From: Alphaproteobacteria bacterium
GTDB lineage: Bacteria; Pseudomonadota; Alphaproteobacteria; Rhodospirillales; Rhodospirillaceae
DNA: 64,000 nucleotides
Reading direction: 5' to 3'
Assembly (NCBI GenBank): GCA_003246625.1
Contig: QJZR01000014.1
Location: forward strand, 133,219 to 197,218
The translations under genes and the position numbers were made by a program. Positions 56,959 through 64,000 of this stretch are shown here, piece by piece. Under the pieces are notes generated by a model, which saw nothing but the letters and a program-made list of their open reading frames with translations, was not told the origin of the DNA and ran no database searches. Numbering within the stretch: the stretch's first letter is position 1; each line of letters starts with the position of its first letter.

Positions 56959-57411
56959 ATGGCGCGCATGTCCGGCACCTTCAACAGCCCGCTGCTTCTC
57001 GGCTTCGACCACTTCGAACGGATGCTCGACCGCATCTCGAAGAGTTCGGCGGAGGGGTATCCCCCCTACAACATCGAGCAGACCTCGGAAAACGGCCTGC
57101 GCATCACCCTGGCGGTGGCCGGGTTCTCGGAAACCGACCTTTCGGTGACGCTGGAGGCCAACCAGCTGACCGTCGCCGGGCGCATCGCCGGGGACGAGGG
57201 CGAGCGCATCTATCTGCATCGTGGCATCGCCGCGCGTCAGTTCCAGCGGAGCTTCGTTCTCGCGGAGGGGATCGAGGTGGTCGGCGCTTCCCTGGACAGG
57301 GGGCTTTTGCATATCGACCTGATGCGCCCGCCGCCGGAAACCCAGGTGCGCGAAATCAAGATCGGCAAGGGCGCGCCGAAACCCGCCCGCATGGCGATCG
57401 ACGGCAAATAG
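56959..57411 (+). CDS. Small heat-shock protein (Hsp20/IbpA family)
   Basis: A 150-residue alpha-crystallin-type chaperone. It begins MARMSGTFNSPLLLGFDHFERMLDRI, typical of IbpA-like proteins. The core domain has 'YNIEQTSENGLRITLAVAGFSETDLSV', 'LTVAGRI', 'YLHRGIAARQFQRSFVLAEGIEVVGASLDRGLLHIDL' and a short C-terminal tail. AGGAAAAGGAAAG precedes the ATG at 56959; the ORF-track start at 56572 is rejected. It binds unfolding proteins and forms oligomers. Converges on a LysR gene 4 bp away. Confidence 0.92.
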   Translation: MARMSGTFNSPLLLGFDHFERMLDRISKSSAEGYPPYNIEQTSENGLRITLAVAGFSETDLSVTLEANQLTVAGRIAGDEGERIYLHRGIAARQFQRSFVLAEGIEVVGASLDRGLLHIDLMRPPPETQVREIKIGKGAPKPARMAIDGK

Positions 57412-57414
57412 CCG

Positions 57415-58290
57415 TCAGTCGGCGGCTTCGCCCGCCAGGGCGGCGCGCCGGTCGCGGAAGATTTCTGCGATCCAGTCCGCGACCCGCCGCACGGCGGGGT
57501 CGCGGCGCAGGGCCTCCGGCATGACCAGCCATGCCGGACGCCGGGGCGCGTCCGGCCATTCCGTCAGCCGCCGCAGCCGGGGGTCGGCGTCGCCGAGGAA
57601 ACAGGGCAGAACCCCGATCCCCGCGCCCTGGGCGACCGCTTCCTTCAGGACTGTGGCATGGCTGCTGCGCAGGGCGACGGGGGCGTCCTGGCGAAGCGTC
57701 CGGCTCCATTGTTCTTCCGGCAGGTCGGCCAGGTCGTCGTCATAGGCGACCCACGGCAGGTTCCGGGCATCCGTCCCGGACGGGGCGTAGGCCGCGAAGC
57801 CGATCTCGCCGACGCGGCGGGAAACGGTGGCGGCATCCCGCGGGCGGGCCAGACGCAGGGCGAGGTCGGCCTCGCGCCGGAAGGCGAGGTCGAGGCGGAC
57901 CGCGGTGGGAATAAGGTCGATGCCGATGTCCGGCGCCACGGCATGCAAGCGGCCGATGGCGGGAACCAGAACCAGTTCGGCCAGGCTTTCGGTGGCGGTC
58001 ACCCGCACGCGGCGGCGCAGGTGCGCGGCGTCGCGGCCGGAGAGAAGCGCCGCCGCGCCCGCCTCTTCCATGCGCGCGGCCTGGGCGACGGTGGCCTCGC
58101 CGAGAGGCGTCGGCCGCCAGCGGCCGTCCTGGCGGACGAACAGGCTTCCCCCCAGGTCTCCTTCCAGGCGGGCCAGACGGCGCCCGACGGTGGCGGCATC
58201 GGTGCGGAGCGAACGCGCCGCCGCCGCGTGGCTGCCCTCGCGCGCCACGGCCAGGGCGAAACGGAAGTTGTCCCAGTCCATCGCTTCCAT
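57415..58290 (-). CDS. LysR-family transcriptional regulator
   Basis: A 291-residue regulator with the helix-turn-helix 'MDWDNFRFALAVAREGSHAAAARSLRTDAATVGRRLARLE' and an effector domain ('VRVTATESLAELVLVPAIGRLHAV', 'GAGIGVLPCFLG'). The start is chosen among ATGs at 58290 and 58281; the ORF-track start at 58740 is shadow. It is divergent from the isochorismatase-like gene, 89 bp away, which is its probable target. Confidence 0.88.
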   Translation of the reverse strand: MEAMDWDNFRFALAVAREGSHAAAARSLRTDAATVGRRLARLEGDLGGSLFVRQDGRWRPTPLGEATVAQAARMEEAGAAALLSGRDAAHLRRRVRVTATESLAELVLVPAIGRLHAVAPDIGIDLIPTAVRLDLAFRREADLALRLARPRDAATVSRRVGEIGFAAYAPSGTDARNLPWVAYDDDLADLPEEQWSRTLRQDAPVALRSSHATVLKEAVAQGAGIGVLPCFLGDADPRLRRLTEWPDAPRRPAWLVMPEALRRDPAVRRVADWIAEIFRDRRAALAGEAAD

Positions 58291-58379
58291 TGCATTTTTG
58301 TCGGTATCTTTGGCGATAATGCCTGTTTCGCGGTGTTTTTTGCAATGCCAAGTTTGGTCGTCAATCGAGGGAGACGACC

Positions 58380-58991
58380 ATGACGAACGGAACGAAGACC
58401 CCGCCGACCCTGCGGGCCCTGGCGGGACAGTCCGACACCCCGGCGGCCTGGAGCGAGAGCGTGCTGCTGGTGATCGACGCGCAGCGCGCCTACGAGGACG
58501 GCGTCCTGAAGCTGCCGCAGCTGGCGGCGGCGCGGCACCACCTGGCGGAAACCCTGGCGGCCGCCCGGCGCCGGGGGGTGCCGGTGATCCACGTCTGGCA
58601 CGAAGGCGGCGCGGGCGGGCCGTTCGATCCCGAAGCCGTCGGCTTCGCCCCCCTGGCCGAAGCCGTGCCCTTGGCGGGGGAGCGCGCGGTACGCAAGCGG
58701 CTGCCGGATTCCTTCGCCGGGACCGACCTGGAGGCGGCACTGGTCGCCGCCGGACGTTCCGCCTTGGTCGTCGTCGGCTTCATGACTCACATGTGCGTGG
58801 ACGCGACGGTGCGCTCGGCCCTTAACCGCGGCTATCCCTGTTGCGTGGTGGCCAACGCCTGCGCCAGCCGCGACCTGCCGGGACCGGACGGCGGCACGAT
58901 CGCCGCCGGGGCGATGCACGCGGCGGCGCTGGCGGCGTTGGGCGACCGTTTCGCGGTGGTGGTCGGCGACGTCTCGGCGATTCCGGGGTAA
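58380..58991 (+). CDS. Isochorismatase-fold cysteine hydrolase
   Basis: A 203-residue alpha/beta hydrolase with the family triad: Asp in 'LLVIDAQRAYE', Lys in 'RAVRKRLPDSF' and the nucleophile in 'GFMTHMCVDATVRSAL'. Members hydrolyse amides such as nicotinamide or isochorismate. The N-terminal 25 residues precede the core. GAGGGAG lies before the ATG. The divergent LysR gene suggests induction by the substrate or a related compound. Substrate unknown. Confidence 0.88.
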   Translation: MTNGTKTPPTLRALAGQSDTPAAWSESVLLVIDAQRAYEDGVLKLPQLAAARHHLAETLAAARRRGVPVIHVWHEGGAGGPFDPEAVGFAPLAEAVPLAGERAVRKRLPDSFAGTDLEAALVAAGRSALVVVGFMTHMCVDATVRSALNRGYPCCVVANACASRDLPGPDGGTIAAGAMHAAALAALGDRFAVVVGDVSAIPG

Positions 58992-59007
58992 GGCCGCCGG
59001 GCGGTCC

Positions 59008-59430
59008 TCAGTCGGAGGGCAGCGAGGGCAGGGGCAGGAAGCGGGCGACGATGTCGCGCGCCAGCCTGACCGGGCGCTTGCTCACCGAATCGAGGCAGCA
59101 CCAGCAGCTTTTGATTTCCGCCAGAGTCTGGTCGCCCCGGTCGATGCGTGCCCGGTAGAAGGCCTTGGCCCCGTCCAGTTTCTCCAGCAGCAGCCGTACC
59201 ACCACGTGGTCGTGCGGCAGGGCCGGGCGGCGATAGCGGATGTCGTGCCCCAACGCCACCCAGAGGCGGGTCGCCACCGCTTCCCTCGGCGCGAAGCGGC
59301 GCCAATGGCGCAACACGGCGGTCTGTACCCAGCGCAGGTAGACGGCGTTGTTGACGTGTCCCATGTCGTCGATGTCGCCGTCGGCGACGTCGATCGGGAA
59401 GTCGAAGCGGGAATGGGGTTGTGTCGGCAT
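59008..59430 (-). CDS. Hotdog-fold acyl-CoA thioesterase (YbgC/4HBT-like)
   Basis: A 140-residue protein with 'VADGDIDDMGHVNNAVYLRWVQTAV', the 4HBT-type site with conserved Asp and His-Val-Asn-Asn, then 'VALGHDIRYRRPALPHDHVVVRLLLEK'. GGAGGAG precedes the ATG at 59430, replacing the ORF-track start at 59478. It hydrolyses acyl-CoA or related thioesters; the chain is unknown. Separated from the ptsN gene by 88 bp. Confidence 0.85.
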   Translation of the reverse strand: MPTQPHSRFDFPIDVADGDIDDMGHVNNAVYLRWVQTAVLRHWRRFAPREAVATRLWVALGHDIRYRRPALPHDHVVVRLLLEKLDGAKAFYRARIDRGDQTLAEIKSCWCCLDSVSKRPVRLARDIVARFLPLPSLPSD

Positions 59431-59518
59431 GGCCGGGCTCCTCCGTGGGTGCAACGGCGGGAGGAACCATAGGCGCATTTCCGGTGCGGGAAAAACCGGT
59501 TTTTCCGAAAACCGGGAT

Positions 59519-59983
59519 TTAGGCGGCGCGGGAGCGTTCGGAATCGAGAAGCAGGGCGTAAAGCGCGTCGGATTCGGTGGCGCCGCGCAGTTTTTCGCAG
59601 GTGCCCTTGTCGCGCAAAAGGCGGGAGACGCGGGCCAGCGCCTTCAGGTGGTCGGCGCCCGCGCCCTCGGGGGCGATCAGCAGGCAGATCAGGTCGACCG
59701 GCATGTCGTCCACCGAGTCGAAGTCCACCGGCTGGTCGAGACGGGCGAACACGCCGTACAGGCGGTCGATGCCGGTCAGCTTGGCATGGGGAATGGCGAT
59801 GCCGTTGCCGACGCCGGTGGAACCCAGGCGCTCGCGTTCGAGCAGGCCTTCCAGCACCTCGCCCTCGTCGAGTCCGATCACCTCGGCCGCCTTCTGGGCA
59901 AGAAGCTGCAACGCCTGTTTCTTACTGTTCGCCTTAAGGGCGGGGATCACGGCGTTCGGTGCGATCAGGTCTGCAAGGGTCAT
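59519..59983 (-). CDS. ptsN: Nitrogen-PTS EIIA protein PtsN
   Basis: A 154-residue EIIA(Ntr) starting 'MTLADLIAPNAVIPALKANSKKQALQLL'. The phosphorylated histidine lies in 'GNGIAIPHAKL' (~residue 66). GAGGAAG precedes the ATG at 59983, and the ORF-track start (60004) is longer. PtsN regulates potassium transport and stress responses and is usually encoded behind rpoN and hpf, as here. It is the last gene of the minus-strand block. Confidence 0.95.
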   Translation of the reverse strand: MTLADLIAPNAVIPALKANSKKQALQLLAQKAAEVIGLDEGEVLEGLLERERLGSTGVGNGIAIPHAKLTGIDRLYGVFARLDQPVDFDSVDDMPVDLICLLIAPEGAGADHLKALARVSRLLRDKGTCEKLRGATESDALYALLLDSERSRAA

Positions 59984-60125
59984 TGTCTTCCTCGATCCAT
60001 CCACGCAGGCCCGAACGAAGGGTCGGGCCGCGTTGGCCGCCTTTTTCTCAAGGCGACGGAGCCGCGGTTTGGCGGCTCCGGTCGGCCTTTCAGCGATTCT
60101 GTCGTCGCTTGCGGCGTGTGGCGGT

Positions 60126-60704
60126 TCAGCCTTTGCTGTTGGTTGCCTCGGGATCTACCCAGCCGATATTTCCGTCCTGCCGACGGTACACCATGTTCAG
60201 GCGACCGTGGGAGCTGTTCCGGAACAGAATGGCGTTTGCGTCGGAAAGGTCAAGTCGCATTACCGCGCCGGAAACGGTGCAGGTGGGGATCGACTGGCTG
60301 ACCTCGGCGACGATCACCGGGTTGGATTCCTCCTCGGGCAGTTCGGCGTCGGCGGGTTCGGGCCGGATGATGAACTGCTGCGCGAGGATACCCTCCTCGG
60401 CCTTGGGCTTGTTGTGGTCGGTCAGGCGACGTTTGTAGCGGCGAAGCTGCTTGGCGATTTTCTCGCTGGCGGCATCGAAAGCGGCATAAGGATCGGCGCC
60501 AGCGGCGGCGGACTGCAGGGTCAAGCCGCGAATCGGATGCACCGAAATGTCGGCCCGGATCAGGTGCGCGTCCTTCGAGACGATCACGGCCGCGTCGATG
60601 GCGCGGTCGAAATACTTCTCGACGAGCTGCGTCAGGGTCTGGTCGGCATGTGCGCGGAACGAGTCCCCAAGGTCGATCTGTTTGCCTTTGACGGTAATTT
60701 CCAT
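60126..60704 (-). CDS. hpf: Ribosome hibernation promoting factor HPF (long form)
   Basis: A 192-residue protein. The N-terminal S30AE domain has 'EITVKGKQIDLGDSFRAHADQTLTQLVEKYF' and 'DPYAAFDAASEKIAKQLRRYKRRL'. A linker follows, then a C-terminal dimerisation domain ending 'NMVYRRQDGNIGWVDPE'. The long form forms 100S ribosome dimers alone. AGGTAGGA upstream of the ATG. It sits between ptsN and rpoN. Confidence 0.95.
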   Translation of the reverse strand: MEITVKGKQIDLGDSFRAHADQTLTQLVEKYFDRAIDAAVIVSKDAHLIRADISVHPIRGLTLQSAAAGADPYAAFDAASEKIAKQLRRYKRRLTDHNKPKAEEGILAQQFIIRPEPADAELPEEESNPVIVAEVSQSIPTCTVSGAVMRLDLSDANAILFRNSSHGRLNMVYRRQDGNIGWVDPEATNSKG

Positions 60705-60945
60705 GGCGTTCGTCCTACCTGACTGGGGTGGCGCCGGAAAGGCGTCTCCCGATGAACACGATCAAGTTCGGAGGGGGGCGATGGCGTCCGCGTCCTCCGG
60801 GAGCCCCGGTCGTGCCGTGGCGGCGGAGGCGGGAAGCTAAAGTGCCCTCCCGTTTTCGTCAAGTCATCCGTGCTGCCTCGTCGGTTGTTGATCCCCATGA
60901 TTCAGATATGGGGAGGCATCGGCGGGTTGTCGCGGGGGGCGAGGA

Positions 60946-62457
60946 TTACGGAAGGTGGATTTTCAATTCGCGGCGGCGCTGCGAGGACGAGGCGATTTTC
61001 ATCGCCTCGCGGTACTTGGCGACGGTGCGGCGCGCGATGTCGATGCCGTCTTCCTTCAGGATTTCGGCGATGCGGTCGTCGGAGAGGACGGCATCCGAGG
61101 TTTCGGCGTCGATCAGGGTCTTGATCTTGTGGCGCACCGCCTCGGCGGAGTGGGCCTCGCCGCCCTCGGTGGAGGCGAGCGCCTGGGTGAAGAAGAACTT
61201 GAGCTCGAACACCCCGCGCGGCGAGGACAGATACTTGTTGGTGGTGACCCGCGATACCGTGCTTTCGTGCATGCCGATCGCCTCGGCGATGTCGCGCAGG
61301 ATCAGGGGTTTCAACGAGCCGATGCCGTGCAGGAAGAAACCCGACTGCTGACGGACGATTTCGCTCGCCACCTTGAGGATGGTGGTGGCGCGCTGGTGCA
61401 GCGACTTGACCAGCCAGTTGGCGGACTGGAACTGCTCGTTGAGGAAGGTGCGGGTGGCGCGGTCGGCCTTGGCGTTGACCTCGGCATAGTAGCGGTTGGC
61501 GACGAGGACGCGCGGCAGGGTGTCGGTGTTAAGCTCGATGATCCAGCCGCCCGCGGCGTCGGGGCGCATCAGGATGTCGGGTTCCACCGGCTGCTCGTGG
61601 CCGGGTTCGAAGCTGGACGCGGGCTTGGGGTCGAGAGCGCGGATCTCGGCGATCATTTCCGCCAGGTCCTCGTCGTCGACGCCGCAGGCCTTCTTCAGGC
61701 GGGGCAGGTCGCGCTTGGCCAAAAGGTCGAGGTTGTCGAGCAATGCCGCCATCGCCGGGTCCAGGCGGTCGCGGTCGGCCAGTTGCAGGGCCAGGCATTC
61801 CTTGAGCGAGCGGGCGAACACCCCGACCGGGTCGAACCCCTGCACCAGGGCGAGCACCCGTTCCACCTGGGCGGCGTCGCAGCCGAGGGCGGCGGCGGCG
61901 GCCTCGACGCTGCCCGAGAGGTAGCCCGCGTCGTCCAGCATGTCGATCAGATAGGCGCCGATCATCCGTTCCTGCGGGTCGGCGGAGGACAAACCCAGCT
62001 GCGTCGTCAGATGCTGCCGCAGGGTGACGGTTTCGCCCACCGTCTGTTCCAGGATGTTGCCGTCGCCGTCGTGCGCGCCGCCGCCATAGCGGCCCAGGTT
62101 GTCGGTGCCGCCGAAACCCGCCTCGGCGCCGGCGAAGGCGTCGCCGTCCTCGGAGCGGCCGTCGTTGGTGAAGGTGTTGTCGACCTCGACGTCGAGCGGG
62201 GTCTCTCCGCCGCTTTCGGGGCGGTCCAGCAGGGCGGTTTCCGGCGGCGGTTCCGCCTCGGTCTCGCGCGTCGGCTCGGGGTCGTCGTGGACGCTGTCGT
62301 CCTCGCGCTCCAGCAGCGGGTTCTTTTCCAGTTCCAGCTCGATGAACGAGGTAAGCTCCAGGTTCGACATCTGCAACAGCTTGATCGCCTGTTGCAGTTG
62401 CGGCGTCATCACCAGGGACTGGGTCTGCCGGAGTTCGAGCCTAGGGGAAATCGCCAT
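60946..62457 (-). CDS. rpoN: RNA polymerase sigma-54 factor RpoN
   Basis: A 503-residue sigma-54. Region I is 'RLELRQTQSLVMTPQLQQAIKLLQMSNLEL' with 'LELEKNPLLE', region II is acidic (~50-120), followed by the core-binding part and the RpoN box 'ARRTVAKYREAMKI' near the C-terminus. GAGGGCGAGG precedes the ATG. It directs transcription of nitrogen-, flagellar- and other enhancer-dependent genes. 241 bp separates it from hpf with no recognised gene; CCCCAT/ATGGGG arms near 60891-60915 might form a hairpin. Confidence 0.97.
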   Translation of the reverse strand: MAISPRLELRQTQSLVMTPQLQQAIKLLQMSNLELTSFIELELEKNPLLEREDDSVHDDPEPTRETEAEPPPETALLDRPESGGETPLDVEVDNTFTNDGRSEDGDAFAGAEAGFGGTDNLGRYGGGAHDGDGNILEQTVGETVTLRQHLTTQLGLSSADPQERMIGAYLIDMLDDAGYLSGSVEAAAAALGCDAAQVERVLALVQGFDPVGVFARSLKECLALQLADRDRLDPAMAALLDNLDLLAKRDLPRLKKACGVDDEDLAEMIAEIRALDPKPASSFEPGHEQPVEPDILMRPDAAGGWIIELNTDTLPRVLVANRYYAEVNAKADRATRTFLNEQFQSANWLVKSLHQRATTILKVASEIVRQQSGFFLHGIGSLKPLILRDIAEAIGMHESTVSRVTTNKYLSSPRGVFELKFFFTQALASTEGGEAHSAEAVRHKIKTLIDAETSDAVLSDDRIAEILKEDGIDIARRTVAKYREAMKIASSSQRRRELKIHLP

Positions 62458-62472
62458 TGCCTCGCCCTCGTT

Positions 62473-63258
62473 CTACAGGCTGAAGCTGTCGCCCAGATAG
62501 ACGCGGCGGACCCCTTCGTGCGCGACGATCTCGGCGGGAGCCCCCTCCATCATCACCGTGCCGTCGTAAAGGATGTAGGCGCGGTCGATGATGTCCAGGG
62601 TCTCGCGGACGTTGTGGTCGGTAATCAGCACGCCGATGCCGCGGTCCTTCAGGTGGGCGACCAGATTGCGGATTTCCCCCACCGCGATCGGGTCGATACC
62701 GGCCAGCGGCTCGTCGAGCAGGATGAAGCTGGGGCGCGAGGCGAGCGCCCGGGCGATTTCGACGCGGCGGCGTTCGCCGCCGGACAGCGACAGGGCGGAG
62801 GCGCGGCGCAGATGGCTGACCGAGAACTCGGCGAGAAGCGCTTCCAACTGCGCCTCGCGCGCGTCGGCGTCGGGCTCCACCACCTCCAGCACCGCCATCA
62901 CGTTCTCTTCCACCGAAAGCCCGCGGAAGATCGACGCTTCCTGCGGCAGATAGCCGATGCCCAGGCGGGCGCGGCGGTACATCGGCAGGCCGGTGATCAC
63001 CATGCCGTCCAGCAGGATCGAGCCGACGTCGGGGGAGATCAGGCCGGTGATGCAGTAAAAGCAGGTGGTCTTGCCCGCGCCGTTGGGGCCCAACAGGCCG
63101 ACCGCCTCGCCTCGCTTCACCGAAAGGGAAACGTCGCGCAGAACCGGACGGCGCTTGAAGGTCTTGCCCAGGGACTTAACCTCCAGGCCGCGCAGCGGCA
63201 GGGGCTGCGGCGCGTCGGCTTCGGCGGGTTCGGCCGTCTTGGCTTTGGTCCTGGTCAT
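62473..63258 (-). CDS. lptB: LPS export ABC transporter ATPase LptB
   Basis: A 261-residue ATPase with Walker [19 protein letters not shown], the Q-loop region '[20 protein letters not shown]', signature '[18 protein letters not shown]' and Walker B '[19 protein letters not shown]'. The N-terminal 25 residues (Lys/Ala/Glu-rich) are longer than usual. Together with LptFG it drives LPS extraction from the inner membrane. 15 bp upstream of rpoN, as commonly found in proteobacteria. Confidence 0.97.
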   Translation of the reverse strand: MTRTKAKTAEPAEADAPQPLPLRGLEVKSLGKTFKRRPVLRDVSLSVKRGEAVGLLGPNGAGKTTCFYCITGLISPDVGSILLDGMVITGLPMYRRARLGIGYLPQEASIFRGLSVEENVMAVLEVVEPDADAREAQLEALLAEFSVSHLRRASALSLSGGERRRVEIARALASRPSFILLDEPLAGIDPIAVGEIRNLVAHLKDRGIGVLITDHNVRETLDIIDRAYILYDGTVMMEGAPAEIVAHEGVRRVYLGDSFSL

Positions 63259-63409
63259 GCGTCTGCTTTCCCGTGGCGTTCGAGGAGCCGCGCCTGTTGT
63301 TGCCGGAGGACCGGGTTTCGGCGCTTTACGTCCCGATTATCCGATACCGGACGAACGGTGCAACGCTTTTTCGCGATTTGGCCGGATTTTTGCTAAGGAA
63401 AGCGGCGGT

Positions 63410-64000
63410 TTAGGGTTTCCGCGCGCCGCGTTCCTCGGGCAGGGGTTCGGCCTTTTTCGGGATGAACTTGCCGCGCACCGGCTTCGGCTTGTCGGTCTTC
63501 GCGCCGGGAACCTGGGAATAGAGGGTGCTGACCCCGGTGTTCATGTTGACCACCGCGTAGGCGCCGTTCAGGGTGTCGCCGCCGCGGGTCAGGGTGACGT
63601 TGTCGAGCAGGGTGGCGATGCCGGTCTTGACGTTGTAGCGGCCGCGGTCGCCGGTCGCCACCTCGGTCTTGCTGGTGATGGTGACGTGGCCGTGGGCGTC
63701 CACCGCGTCGATGTCGCCGCCCTTGGCCTTGCCTTTTTGCGGCTTCTGCGCGGATTTCGGGGCGAAATAGGCGGTGACGATGTCGGCCTTCAGGGTGCGG
63801 CCGTCGCGCACCACCACGGCGTCGCCGCGCGCCACGGCGAAGCGTTTGGCGTCCCAGTATTCCAGTTCGTCGCGGGCGGTGACCACGGTGTCGGGGGTGA
63901 CCAGCTTGGCCACCGGCTCGCCGCGCAGCACCAGCACCGCCGAGCCGATGTCGTAGACGGCGACGTCGCCGGAAGCGGTCTCGGTGGGCGAGGCGATGCG
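63410..64000 (-). CDS. lptA: LPS transport periplasmic protein LptA (partial, 5' end off window)
   Basis: The reading frame stays open from the stop at 63410 to the window end, so the ORF-track start (GTG at 63937) is internal. The visible 196 residues contain the OstA-like beta-jellyroll repeats ('VVVRDGRTLKADIVTAYF', 'IDAVDAHGHVTITSKTEVATGDRGRYNV', 'GIATLLDNVTLTRGGDTLNGAYAVVNM'). A Lys/Pro-rich C-terminal tail ('GKFIPKKAEPLPEE') follows. It bridges LptC and LptD in the periplasm. It is 151 bp from lptB. Confidence 0.9.
   Translation of the reverse strand, partial: RIASPTETASGDVAVYDIGSAVLVLRGEPVAKLVTPDTVVTARDELEYWDAKRFAVARGDAVVVRDGRTLKADIVTAYFAPKSAQKPQKGKAKGGDIDAVDAHGHVTITSKTEVATGDRGRYNVKTGIATLLDNVTLTRGGDTLNGAYAVVNMNTGVSTLYSQVPGAKTDKPKPVRGKFIPKKAEPLPEERGARKP

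Overview
The window looks like part of an alphaproteobacterial chromosome, most likely Rhodospirillales (Magnetospirillum/Rhodospirillum-like). The grounds are a high G+C content with G/C-rich third codon positions, a SUV3-like helicase / S4 / FdxA / CarD block, a complete System I cytochrome c maturation operon, an lptA-lptB-rpoN-hpf-ptsN block, and a methyl-accepting protein ending in a hemerythrin domain. The genus cannot be fixed from the sequence alone. No tRNA, rRNA, CRISPR array or transposase gene was seen.

Region 1 (1-21987, all minus strand) is a surface-glycan cluster of 21 genes that is clearly more AT-rich than the rest. It holds four predicted soluble glycosyltransferase-fold proteins, one polytopic membrane protein, three extended SDR epimerase/dehydratases, a Gfo/Idh/MocA dehydrogenase, a DegT aminotransferase, two left-handed beta-helix acyltransferases, two methyltransferases, a radical SAM protein and an asparagine synthetase-like amidotransferase. 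It also has an acetamidino-modification set: a HisH-type glutaminase, a HisF2-type cyclase-fold subunit and two paralogous WbpG/WbuX/PseA-type N-acetyl sugar amidotransferases. Many genes overlap by ATGA. The likely product is an unusual amidino- and/or amide-decorated amino sugar polymer (O-antigen, capsule or flagellin glycan).

Region 2 (22013-37072) is core genome: htpG, the helicase, an S4 protein, fdxA, carD, a degenerate PPP-type phosphatase-like protein, a TDT/SLAC1 transporter divergent from a LysR regulator, a transaldolase-like gene, a 59-residue conserved-looking small protein, acnA, and two half-size YeeE/YedE sulfur-transport proteins. Two copies of a mosaic palindromic intergenic repeat lie upstream of htpG and of acnA.

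Region 3 (37195-44031) is a tightly coupled ccmABCDEFG-H/I operon with 4-bp stop/start overlaps at nearly every junction. A cytochrome b561 with a Cys/Gly-rich tail follows. Region 4 (44116-48820) has a cupin and an AraC regulator, then modE-modABC for molybdate uptake behind a 12-bp perfect inverted repeat. Region 5 (49127-58991) holds the hemerythrin chemoreceptor, a TudS/DUF523 protein, a PstS-like binding protein adjacent to a PiT phosphate carrier, a SulP transporter, a small heat-shock protein, and a LysR/isochorismatase-fold divergent pair. Region 6 (59008-64000) has a thioesterase and then ptsN, hpf, rpoN, lptB and a partial lptA, all on the minus strand, which link nitrogen-PTS signalling, ribosome hibernation, sigma-54 and LPS export.

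Genes running off the window are the glycosyltransferase at 1-1149 and lptA at 63410-64000. Start sites were re-chosen in many places because the ORF track often extends upstream of the true start.
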